A stretch of DNA of 12,790 nucleotides, taken from assembly GCA_002433465.1 (NCBI GenBank), contig DJIE01000163.1, forward strand, positions 1-12,790, written 5' to 3'. This document shows positions 8,001-12,790 of this stretch, one piece after another. Position 1 is the stretch's first letter. Every line of letters starts with the position of its first letter. This DNA is from Salinisphaera sp. UBA6602 (GTDB lineage: Bacteria > Pseudomonadota > Gammaproteobacteria > Nevskiales > Salinisphaeraceae). The notes under the pieces were generated by a model, which did not search any database, had not been told where the DNA came from, and saw only the letters and a list, made by a program, of their open reading frames with translations. Position numbers and translations under genes: made by a program.

Positions 8001-8185
8001 AGCAACTCGACACGCTCGGCGGACAGGCCTTCGAAATGCGTGGTGACCACGGCCTCGCGGATAGTGATCTCCGGATCTTCCCGCGTGGGCAGCGAGAAAT
8101 AGCTCAAAACGCCGGCCACCGTGGCCACCACGACGAGCATCAGCACCACCGGCCAATAGCGAAGCGCGAGCTGGCTGATGTTCAT
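5081..8185 (-). CDS. RND efflux permease (AcrB/HAE-like superfamily, TriC/VexK-like N-terminus)
   Basis: This 1034-residue protein fits the AcrB-superfamily fold and length (usually 1030-1050): TM1 near 13-31, a first periplasmic loop, TM2-TM6 from about 335, a second loop from about 555, and a C-terminal bundle from about 855. The early L-P-T-R-E-D-P-E motif after TM1 is typical of the wider HAE-like group. TM4 reads G-L-L-V-D-N-G-I-V-I with D400-N401, where AcrB has D407-D408; TM10 reads G-I-L-L-N-N-G-I-V with N933, where AcrB has K940. The Arg and Thr of the R-L-R-P-I...M-T motif equivalent to R971 and T978 are kept. One carboxylate of the AcrB relay remains, as in several drug and solvent pumps outside the AcrB core. 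Start ATG 8185 lies 8 nt after the adaptor stop with no obvious Shine-Dalgarno, suggesting translational coupling. Substrate unknown. Confidence 0.9.
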   Translation of the reverse strand: MNISQLALRYWPVVLMLVVVATVAGVLSYFSLPTREDPEITIREAVVTTHFEGLSAERVELLITKTLEEAIREVPEVEQIRSTSMPGTSIIHVEVQDQYFDLEQIWDEMRHKIEAVRDDLPQGASKPHVNDDFGDVAVVTAALTSDDFSMSQMFDMAQHIRDRLYTVKHTKRVDILGVQPERIYIETTNARLAKMGLDPEQLIATLADQNIIRPGGAVDTGGRRFAIEPSGQFEDIESIREALIALPDSDSVVPLQDIATVERGYLDPPDQKAYYNGRPALVFSIAMLSGNSVIDYGEDVKRMIATLQQDLPAGYQLDIATFQAEQVANTVYGVTVNVLQTLAIVLAVVILFLGLRTGVIVGSIVPAVMLASLAVMGFFDLSLQRMSLATLVIALGLLVDNGIVIAEDFKRRLEEGASRDDALKQTGDQMAIPLLSSTLTTILVFLPLMLAEHVAGEYTRSISLVILITLLMSWLLAMGLTPLLCYRFIRVEPGRGTGPAAGTARFSERLFRRMNGLYEKRLRRVMQRPVLFLLAMLVLLVVSVVGLNRAPAKFFPDSDRAQILVYVDRPAGSPSTATDAAIQQMMAVVDDAERFPYVRDFAAYVGFGGPRFVLSLTPVDPAPFRGFMVVNIDDYAHMDRAEEEIRAALNAEVPSARARVKRMFLGPSDSSQLQIQIKGPDADYIYAQASRIESLMATVAHTIDVRHDWENRIDAIRVDIDQARARRAGVTSADVARSMSQYFDGRTITEFREGDDIFPVVLRAADAERHDLDRVKSLSVFSQSQGHSVPLVQIADFELVPRFGVIAREDMARTVTVEARNTQLSAEDMLPRLQARLDEIDASLAAHHHIEIDGVVEESAEGQAALSANFPLCAGAMLLLLVIQFNGYRRPLIIVATLPLLLIGAVIGLYVMRANFGFMEILGLYALAGILLNNGIVLLDQIEIERAADNTTAYEAVISACVRRLRPIMMTTITTILGLLPLIIFHDALFYGMASVLAFGLAVGTLLTLGVVPVLYCLVFRVSKPDAAEHGTAR

Positions 8186-8193
8186 GGCAGGCG

Positions 8194-9342
8194 TTATTCG
8201 TTGAACTGGCGCGCGCCCACGCCGATACGGGTGACTGCCTGGCCTTCGTGCAAGAACGCCACGCCCTGGCTGGCGACGATCTCACCCACCCGAAGACCGT
8301 CAGCCACCAGCGCCTTGTCGCCGCTGATATCGGCCACGGTTACGCCGCGGCGCTCGAGGCGGTCGCTTTCATTCACGACATAAACGAACGTCTGTCGATC
8401 CGCGCCCTGTGCGAATGCGGTGACCGGGATTTCGATATTGTCCTGCCCGTCCGACGCATCACCCACATCAGCGACCAGGCGCAATGTCACTTCGGCCGTC
8501 ATGCCGGCGCGGGCGGATGCAATCGGCTCGGGTATGGCCAGTGTGACCGGATAGGCGTTGCGATCACCGGCGTCCGTGCCCACTTCAGTGATTTTCGCCA
8601 TCATCGCGCTCTGCGGTGTCACCGCGAGAGTCACGATATGCATTGCATCGCGGTCGAGGCGGTTGATCAATGTCTCAGGTGCCGACACCACGACTTCCAT
8701 GCCATCGTCGCGGCTCTGGATCTCGAGCGCGGTTTCTCCCGCCGGCACGCGCTGGGCGGGTTCGATGTGCCGCCGGGCGACGGTGCCATCATAAGGCGCG
8801 ATCAGACGGGTATCCGACAGATCCTTCGCTGCGATATCGACGCGCGCCTGTGCCGTGTCCACCCGACTGCGGTCGCTCGCAAGCGTGGCGGCATCAGTGT
8901 CGTACTGGGCCTGCGAAATCGCGTTGGATTCACGCAATGCACGCGCTCTTTCAAAACGCGTTCGGGAAAGTTCGCTCGCCGCGCGCGCTTCTGCCAGCTC
9001 GGCCTTGCGCTGAGCCAGTGTGAGCGAATAACTGCGGTCGTTGAGCGCAGCCAATACATCGCCGCGTTCGAATACGCCGCCGGTTTCGACATTCACGCTA
9101 GCCACGCGTCCTGGCACCTCGAACGCCATCGGCGCGCGCTGCGGCGTTTGCAGCACGCCGCTAATCGAACGCGTGTGGCCGTTCTCGGCGGTTTGCACGA
9201 TCGCCCAGGTAATGGGTTTCGGCTCTGGCGGTGCCTGCTCTTGGTCGCTGCCGCACGCCAGCAGCAAGCTCGAGAGCACGAGATACAGCACCAAGGCCCC
9301 GGAGCGCGATAGCGATATACCGCGTTCGACGTCGCTAATCAT
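8194..9342 (-). CDS. RND efflux periplasmic adaptor lipoprotein (AcrA/MFP family)
   Basis: From ATG 9342 the product is 382 residues. A basic N-terminus and hydrophobic stretch (15-29) end in the lipobox L-L-A-C with Cys30 as the lipidation site, so it is anchored in a membrane and acts in the periplasm. Order: lipoyl half-motif at about 70-105 (V-P-G-R-V...V-E-T-G-G-V-F-E-R-G-D), an Ala/Arg/Glu-rich coiled-coil hairpin at 106-172, second lipoyl half at 173-208 (I-A-P-Y-D-G-T-V), beta-barrel at about 210-290 (A-R-A-G-M-T-A-E-V), and a membrane-proximal domain to the end. Start choice: AGGGGG lies 5 nt before 9342, whereas the longer frame begins at a TTG (9426) and would bury the lipoprotein signal behind about 28 extra residues. 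The residue after Cys is Gly, not Asp, so inner-membrane retention by the Lol rule is not assured. First gene of the efflux operon. Confidence 0.92.
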   Translation of the reverse strand: MISDVERGISLSRSGALVLYLVLSSLLLACGSDQEQAPPEPKPITWAIVQTAENGHTRSISGVLQTPQRAPMAFEVPGRVASVNVETGGVFERGDVLAALNDRSYSLTLAQRKAELAEARAASELSRTRFERARALRESNAISQAQYDTDAATLASDRSRVDTAQARVDIAAKDLSDTRLIAPYDGTVARRHIEPAQRVPAGETALEIQSRDDGMEVVVSAPETLINRLDRDAMHIVTLAVTPQSAMMAKITEVGTDAGDRNAYPVTLAIPEPIASARAGMTAEVTLRLVADVGDASDGQDNIEIPVTAFAQGADRQTFVYVVNESDRLERRGVTVADISGDKALVADGLRVGEIVASQGVAFLHEGQAVTRIGVGARQFNE

Positions 9343-9347
9343 CCGTT

Positions 9348-9353
9348 CCCCCT
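9348..9353 (-). promoter_or_regulatory. Strong Shine-Dalgarno that fixes the adaptor start
   Basis: The minus strand reads AGGGGG at 9353-9348, 5 nt before the ATG at 9342. It is the best ribosome-binding site in the window and the reason for rejecting the longer TTG start. It lies 7 nt beyond the second leader hairpin, so the hairpins could influence access to it. Confidence 0.7.
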
Positions 9354-9360
9354 GAAAGGC

Positions 9361-9395
9361 GCTGCGCCGCCGCAGCACAGGCGTGCTCACGCCTG
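9361..9395 (-). promoter_or_regulatory. Two tandem leader hairpins upstream of the adaptor
   Basis: In the minus-strand leader, CAGGCGT/ACGCCTG (9378-9384 with 9389-9395, 4-nt loop) is followed one base later by GCTGCG/CGCAGC (9361-9366 with 9371-9376, 4-nt loop). Both stems are perfect and GC-rich, and the second ends 7 nt before the Shine-Dalgarno. The arrangement could control translation, stabilise the mRNA or weakly attenuate transcription; no T-run follows, so a plain terminator is unlikely. In high-GC DNA short perfect stems arise by chance, but two abutting ones in a short leader are notable. Confidence 0.4.
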
Positions 9396-9434
9396 CTCCC
9401 CAAGCGTCGGCCCGCTTCGTTTCCAACGCCGACG

Positions 9435-9443
9435 ATTATCATA
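9435..9443 (-). promoter_or_regulatory. Candidate -10 region for the efflux operon
   Basis: The minus strand reads TATGATAAT at 9443-9435, offering overlapping -10 boxes TATGAT and GATAAT. It is the only AT-rich spot in the 220-nt gap and lies about 93 nt before the adaptor start, leaving room for the two leader hairpins. No good -35 box is found 16-18 nt upstream, so an activator or another sigma factor may be needed. It also forms the short dyad TTAT-G-ATAA, a possible operator core. Confidence 0.35.
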
Positions 9444-9523
9444 ACTGCCCGACGCGCGGCGCGGCCATAGCCGAGCGCCCGCCCCGAAAGACGTGGCTAT
9501 GCTGCCGGTGGGCTTAACGCGAC

Positions 9524-9537
9524 TGGCGACCTCGCCA
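9524..9537 (-). terminator. Short stem downstream of the lipoprotein gene
   Basis: TGGCGA (9524-9529) and TCGCCA (9532-9537) are perfect complements separated by two bases; as RNA this gives a 5-bp stem with a 4-nt loop, about 26 nt beyond the stop of the gene at 9563. No T-run follows. It is a weak terminator candidate, listed because the lipoprotein gene and the next operon on the same strand must be separated somewhere here. Confidence 0.2.
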
Positions 9538-9562
9538 ACCTATAGCGCTCGGCCCGCCCAAT

Positions 9563-10345
9563 TCAGTTGCTTGTGTCTTTTTCGGCGCGTTCTTGCCCCG
9601 CAGAGGTCTCGTGCTCGTTCTTACCCGGGCTGGACGCCTCGGTCTGCGGCTCGGACGATGCTTCATCGGTCGCAGGCGGCGACTGGTTGGCGACCACCGA
9701 ACAGTTCTTGTGCGCGCTGTCATCGATACGGACCTCGATGCCCTGCGCGTTTCGTACGAGCTGATTGCCGTGCTCACCCTGGAACGTATCGCTACGCTCT
9801 GTCGCCGGCATGCCCAATCGTCGGTTGCCCAGACGCACCACTACGCGCTCCGGGCGTATCGCCGCCGCGAAGTGAAAACCATCGTCGCAACGAAACTGCT
9901 CGAAGCTGAGATCGGCATCGCTTGCGTTCGGCACCAGTTCAAGTCGAACCTCCGATTCCCCTTGCGACGGACTGATTTTTCTTACCTTTTCTGAATGCCA
10001 AAGGATCGCGCCATCGGCCGAAAGAATCTCGCCACGCAGGCGGTAGTCGCCGTCGGGATCAATGAGATCACGCTCGATATCGACCGTGAATTTGATCGAC
10101 TTACTTTCCAAATCGTGCAGGGTACGCTCGGCGACAATCCGCTTCTCGCCCCCGCCCGGCCGTTGCTCGAATATGCTGATACGCGCGGTGGCTTTTTCGG
10201 GCAACGCATCCGCGCCGCCGAGGTCAAGCACGCCGGTGACCGTAACCGTGTTTGTCGCGCCCTGTCCGCAACCCGATACCAGGACCACGGCCGTTACGCA
10301 CAACGCCGCCAAAAACACATTCCGAAAAAAACCTTTAACCGACAT
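9563..10345 (-). CDS. Lipoprotein with YbaY/YscW-like and MliC-like domains
   Basis: This 260-residue lipoprotein starts with a signal peptide ending in L-V-S-G-C (Cys26 lipidated). Residues 34-139 resemble the YbaY/YscW family: V-T-V-T-G-V-L at the start, a beta-sandwich pattern, I-D-P-D-G-D-Y-R-L-R-G-E-I and a closing D-G-A-I-L-W-H-S. Residues 148-217 resemble MliC, the lysozyme inhibitor domain: F-R-C-D-D-G-F-H-F at the start and C215 at the end, C153-C215 being the expected disulfide. The Lys of the second inhibitory loop (Lys103 in Pseudomonas MliC) appears replaced by Gln201, and the Ser loop is not conserved, so inhibition is doubtful. Residues 218-260 are a Ser/Glu/Pro-rich disordered tail. 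The gene lies 12 nt after the glycosylase-like gene and shares its transcript; no strong Shine-Dalgarno is seen. Domain calls are by eye from remembered family patterns. Confidence 0.75.
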   Translation of the reverse strand: MSVKGFFRNVFLAALCVTAVVLVSGCGQGATNTVTVTGVLDLGGADALPEKATARISIFEQRPGGGEKRIVAERTLHDLESKSIKFTVDIERDLIDPDGDYRLRGEILSADGAILWHSEKVRKISPSQGESEVRLELVPNASDADLSFEQFRCDDGFHFAAAIRPERVVVRLGNRRLGMPATERSDTFQGEHGNQLVRNAQGIEVRIDDSAHKNCSVVANQSPPATDEASSEPQTEASSPGKNEHETSAGQERAEKDTSN

Positions 10346-10357
10346 TCGATATACGCT

Positions 10358-11026
10358 CTAATCTATTGATAATGCGAGTATTTGGCTGAGTTGGCATAGC
10401 GGACGTTCACTCTCCTGATGCCAGGTATCAAATACCCGTTGAATTTGCATGAGCGCGGCGCGGCTGCTCGTACGTCCGCGATAGACGCCCCATTCATCCA
10501 GTGCCCGCACAACCCAGTTGGTGAGAAGGAACGTGTCCTTGCCGCACATGCGAAGAAATGCCGGCGCCGAATTGCCGCCCAGCTGGGTGAAGCGTGTGCG
10601 CAGCTCCAGCCACAACTCCACGGTTTCGTCCTCTGCCCAATCCGCCAGCCAAACGCCGAAACTGCCGAATTCGGCAATAATCGCCTGCATCGCGATCGCG
10701 TTATCGCGAACCGCGAAGATTTTCTTGCGGTGACGAATCAGTGCTTCATCTCGGGCCAGACGTTGCAGGTCGGTATCGTCAAAAGCGGCGACCGTATCGA
10801 CGTTGAAATCTGCGAACGCAATCTCGAACGCCGGCCAGCGCGCATCGACGAGGCGGTGTGTCAGCCCGGCCCTGAATATCCGGCGATTCATGACCGACAA
10901 ATAACGATCGTCGCCGATCATGGCGAGCGACTCCGGTGGTTCAGGCCGGATCAGGCGGGACTCGAGCGCGTCGACGCCTCCCACGCGCTCACGCGCTCGC
11001 TTCTCTACAACCGAAAATTCGGTCAT
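10358..11026 (-). CDS. DNA-3-methyladenine glycosylase I-like (Tag superfamily) protein
   Basis: The 222-residue product matches the HhH-fold Tag family: R-A-G-L-T-H (52-57) for Q-A-G-L-S-W, then W-P-A-F-E-I-A-F (64-71), F-N-V-D-T-V-A, I-R-H-R-K-K-I-F-A-V-R-D-N-A (97-110), A-E-F-G-S-F (118-123), L-G-G-N-S (149-153) and a C-terminal S-Q-I-L-A-L-S. This is the divergent subfamily whose members end in a similar S-R-V-L-A-M-S motif and are annotated as glycosylase I. Compared with E. coli Tag it lacks the N-terminal Cys and C-terminal His/Cys zinc ligands, and the base-recognition Glu38 and Trp46 align with Arg and His, so 3-methyladenine excision is not assured. Start ATG 11026 follows GAAGAG about 10 nt upstream. 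It is the first gene of a two-gene unit with the lipoprotein. Confidence 0.82.
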   Translation of the reverse strand: MTEFSVVEKRARERVGGVDALESRLIRPEPPESLAMIGDDRYLSVMNRRIFRAGLTHRLVDARWPAFEIAFADFNVDTVAAFDDTDLQRLARDEALIRHRKKIFAVRDNAIAMQAIIAEFGSFGVWLADWAEDETVELWLELRTRFTQLGGNSAPAFLRMCGKDTFLLTNWVVRALDEWGVYRGRTSSRAALMQIQRVFDTWHQESERPLCQLSQILALSID

Positions 11027-11210
11027 GCGCTACGTTCTCTTCGATAACAAACCGAAGTTTACCGTAGATAGGCAGTGGATACGCCGACTTAGCGCGTTTA
11101 CGGGGATGGCCGGGTATATTATTGCGCGCAACACATCGATCGAGCGTCGGTGCGAACGCCCCGACTATCGACCTGCATGAAATTATGAACAAGGGGCCGA
11201 AACCGCTTTA

Positions 11211-11246
11211 ATTAACCCGCCATAAATCGATGATTTGCTGGTTAAT
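11211..11246. repeat. 7-bp inverted repeat in an AT-rich patch, possible operator
   Basis: ATTAACC (11211-11217) is the exact reverse complement of GGTTAAT (11240-11246), separated by 22 nt that contain a second dyad, AAATC-GAT-GATTT (11224-11236). The nested arrangement in the most AT-rich part of the gap suggests protein-binding sites or a promoter region. Centres of the two dyads differ by 1-2 bases. Function is inferred only from symmetry and composition. Confidence 0.3.
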
Positions 11247-11290
11247 AATGCGCTTGTTCGAGAGCATTCGCGCAGCGGCCAGCGGCTGTG

Positions 11291-11341
11291 ACGCCATCGA
11301 GAGAGACGACGGACAGATGCCGGCGTTTCTCCCGATGGCGT
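11291..11341. repeat. 51-nt imperfect hairpin element
   Basis: ACGCCATCGAGAGA (11291-11304) pairs with TCTCCCGATGGCGT (11328-11341) with one mismatch in 14 (A11300 against C11332, which becomes a G.U pair in minus-strand RNA). Inside, ACG-CGG (11306-11308, 11310-11312) pairs with CCG-CGT (11320-11322, 11324-11326), leaving a 7-nt loop. It lies 60 nt beyond the monooxygenase stop. No T-run follows on either strand, so it is not a simple terminator; a structured RNA, a REP-like element or a protein-binding dyad are possible. No second copy is seen in this window. Confidence 0.6.
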
Positions 11342-11353
11342 TGGTAACCGACA

Positions 11354-11374
11354 GCTGACTCAGTCAGCCGTTTT
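11354..11374 (+). terminator. Terminator-like hairpin with T-run on the plus strand
   Basis: GCTGACT (11354-11360) and AGTCAGC (11362-11368) form a perfect dyad; as RNA a 6-bp stem with a 3-nt loop is followed on the plus strand by CG and then TTTT (11371-11374). No plus-strand gene ends here, so if real it would end an unannotated transcript; on the minus strand the stem is preceded by AAAA and not followed by T, so it would not serve the monooxygenase. The short T-run keeps the confidence low. Confidence 0.3.
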
Positions 11375-11389
11375 ACACTGGATTAATAG

Positions 11390-11399
11390 TTCACGTGAA
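11390..11399. repeat. 10-bp perfect palindrome next to the monooxygenase stop
   Basis: TTCACGTGAA is fully self-complementary and ends 2 nt from the monooxygenase stop codon. Palindromes of this kind with a CACGTG core can bind dimeric regulators, but the position at a 3' end gives no support for a promoter role. Chance occurrence is possible. Confidence 0.25.
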
Positions 11400-11401
11400 T
11401 T

Positions 11402-12790
11402 CTAACTTCGGTGATAGGCCGGTTGTTGCCCGTAAACCGGCGTATCGATGCCTTCCATTCGCGCCTTGAGCTGCAGCGCAAGAAAGTGCGAATAAAACCT
11501 TGATTGGGCGAGGTTCCCCCCATGGAACCAGAGCGCTTCTTGCTGTGTGGGCTTCCACATATTGCGCTGTTCGCCCTCCCACGGGCCCGGATCCTTGGGC
11601 GTGTCGGAGCCCAGGCCCCAGACCTTGCCGACTTTGTCGGCCACCTCTTGAGAAATCAGGTCCGCCGCCCAACCGTTCATCGATCCGTAGCCGGTCGCAT
11701 AGATCACGACGCCGGCCGGGATTTCTCGTCCATCTTCGAGCTGGACGCTGTTTTCGGTCAGGCGGGCCACTTCGGCACCGCTTTCGAGTTTGATACGGCC
11801 GTCGATAATCATCTGCGAGGCGCCGACGTCGATGTAATAGCCCGATGCCCGGCGCAGATACTTCATGAACAGGCCCGAGTCATCGGCGCCGAAATCGAGC
11901 ATGAAACCGGCCTTTTCGAGCTGGTTGTAGAAGTCGGCGTCGACCCGACGTATCTCGTCGAACAGCGGCTTCTGGAAATCGGCCAGAATCGCGTAGGGGA
12001 TGGAGGCGAACAACATATCCGCCTTCTCGGTGGTAATCCCGTTGGCGAGCGCCTCCTCCGAATAGAGCGGCCCCAGCGCATACTTCATCAATGATTCGGA
12101 GCGCGAGATATGCGTGGACGAACGCTGAATCATGGTGACATCGCCGCCGTTTTCCGCCAGCGCGGCACAGATATCGTGGGCCGAATTGTTGGAGCCGATC
12201 ACGGCCACCTTTTTATCCGTCATCCCGTCCGGCCCCGGGTGTTCCGAGGAATGCTGCTGAACGCCGGTAAAGACATCCTGGCCTTCGATGTCCGGTACGT
12301 TCGCCTTGGCAGACATTCCGGTGGCCAGCACCAGCTGGCGGGGCTTGAGGGTAATGGTTTGCCCGTCGCGTTCGACCTCGACCGTCCAGGTACCGGAGGC
12401 TTCGTCGTAGCTCGCCCGGCGTGCTTCGGTGGAGCCCCAGTAGTTGAGTTCCATGACACGCGCGTACATCTCAAGCCAGTCACCGATCTTGTCCTTCGGC
12501 GCGAAAACCGGCCAGTTGCGCGGGAATTTGATATAGGGCAGATGGTCGTACCAGACCGGATCGTGCAGGCATAGCGACTTGTAGCGCTTGCGCCATGAGT
12601 CGCCGGCACGTTCGTTTTTCTCGATAATCAAGGCCGGCACCCCGAGCTGGCGCAAACGCGCGCCGAGGGCAATACCGCCCTGCCCGCCGCCAATGATCAG
12701 CACGTAAGGCTGGGTATCCACTCCGAGCGATGCCAGCTCATGGTCGCGTTCTTCCTTCCAGGTAGGCTTGCCCTGATCGTCGCCGTGTTT
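11402..12790 (-). CDS. Flavin-containing monooxygenase-like NAD(P)/FAD oxidoreductase, 5' end outside the window
   Basis: The frame stays open to the right edge, giving 462 residues without an initiator; the GTG at 12721 is internal, because the 23 residues before it (K-E-E-R-D..E-L-A-S-L-G) form the linker seen in longer family members that carry an N-terminal NTF2/SnoaL-like domain, for a total near 600. Motifs in visible numbering: FAD-binding G-G-G-Q-G-G at 34-39 with E58 closing the Rossmann fold, R-A-G-D-S-W-R at 61-67, L-A-T-G at 155-158, the FMO-type F-T-G-V-Q-Q-H at 174-180, NADPH-binding G-S-N-N-S-A at 199-204 and the C-terminal A-T-G-Y at 365-368. Such enzymes use NADPH and O2 to oxygenate small molecules at S, N or carbonyl carbon; the substrate cannot be read from sequence. 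The cytoplasmic product has no clear functional link to the other genes. Confidence 0.9.
   Translation of the reverse strand, partial: KHGDDQGKPTWKEERDHELASLGVDTQPYVLIIGGGQGGIALGARLRQLGVPALIIEKNERAGDSWRKRYKSLCLHDPVWYDHLPYIKFPRNWPVFAPKDKIGDWLEMYARVMELNYWGSTEARRASYDEASGTWTVEVERDGQTITLKPRQLVLATGMSAKANVPDIEGQDVFTGVQQHSSEHPGPDGMTDKKVAVIGSNNSAHDICAALAENGGDVTMIQRSSTHISRSESLMKYALGPLYSEEALANGITTEKADMLFASIPYAILADFQKPLFDEIRRVDADFYNQLEKAGFMLDFGADDSGLFMKYLRRASGYYIDVGASQMIIDGRIKLESGAEVARLTENSVQLEDGREIPAGVVIYATGYGSMNGWAADLISQEVADKVGKVWGLGSDTPKDPGPWEGEQRNMWKPTQQEALWFHGGNLAQSRFYSHFLALQLKARMEGIDTPVYGQQPAYHRS

Larger units (their letters stand above)
11027..11401. other. Gene-free structured intergenic region
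   Basis: No credible protein gene lies in these 375 bases; the open frames near 11025-11192 lack ribosome-binding sites and recognisable content. Both neighbours read leftwards, so the region must hold the glycosylase promoter and the end of the monooxygenase transcript. I see no convincing -35/-10 pair for the glycosylase; AT-rich candidates lie near 11113-11121 beside the palindrome TTGCGCGCAA (11122-11131). Four further dyads lie at 11211-11246, 11291-11341, 11354-11368 and 11390-11399. Confidence 0.7.

Noticed and set aside
8248..9312. Plus-strand open frame of 354 codons opposite the adaptor
   Set aside because: Cys/His/Arg-rich antisense translation of a clear adaptor gene, with no recognisable domain.
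9343..9426. N-terminal extension of the adaptor from a TTG at 9426
   Set aside because: It would place about 28 residues before a classic lipoprotein signal; the ATG at 9342 has an AGGGGG site 5 nt upstream.
11025..11180. Possible 51-codon plus-strand gene divergent from the glycosylase-like gene
   Set aside because: No Shine-Dalgarno, overlaps the glycosylase start codon, and its composition looks like random translation of the promoter region.

Overview
The window is GC-rich bacterial DNA with proteobacterial gene types: two tripartite RND efflux systems, lipoproteins with classic lipoboxes, a Tag-like glycosylase and an NTF2-type flavin monooxygenase. A Gammaproteobacterium, perhaps a marine or halotolerant one, is the best guess. 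No rRNA, tRNA, CRISPR array, transposase or integrase was seen, and nothing looks like a mobile island or a defence system.

Layout. (1) 1-4167, plus strand: the 3' half of a periplasmic adaptor gene, a complete heavy-metal-type RND pump (CzcA/CusA superfamily), then after a gap with a promoter-like inverted repeat a 69-residue two-helix membrane protein. (2) 4168-4626: a gene-free convergent gap with an AT-rich core and two strong stem-loops. (3) 4627-9342, minus strand: a second efflux operon, transcribed adaptor lipoprotein, drug-type RND permease, then a small single-pass membrane protein. Its leader carries two tandem hairpins next to a strong Shine-Dalgarno sequence. No outer-membrane channel gene or regulator is visible for either pump. 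(4) 9563-11026, minus strand: a two-gene unit, a DNA-3-methyladenine glycosylase I-like protein followed 12 nt later by a lipoprotein fusing a YbaY/YscW-like domain to an MliC-like lysozyme-inhibitor domain. (5) 11027-11401: a gene-free gap with four inverted repeats, including a 51-nt imperfect hairpin and a terminator-like hairpin on the plus strand. (6) 11402-12790, minus strand: a flavin-containing monooxygenase whose 5' end lies beyond the window.

How the genes work together: each RND permease captures substrate in the inner membrane or periplasm and, through its adaptor, would pass it to an outer-membrane channel encoded elsewhere. The first pump belongs to the metal-ion class but lacks the methionines that bind Cu(I)/Ag(I) in CusA. 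The second has a non-standard set of proton-relay residues.

The protein-coding content is mostly known families with unusual details. The least explained sequence is the structured, gene-free DNA at 4168-4626 and 11027-11401, either of which could hold a small RNA. That is inference from base pairing seen by eye, not a demonstrated gene.
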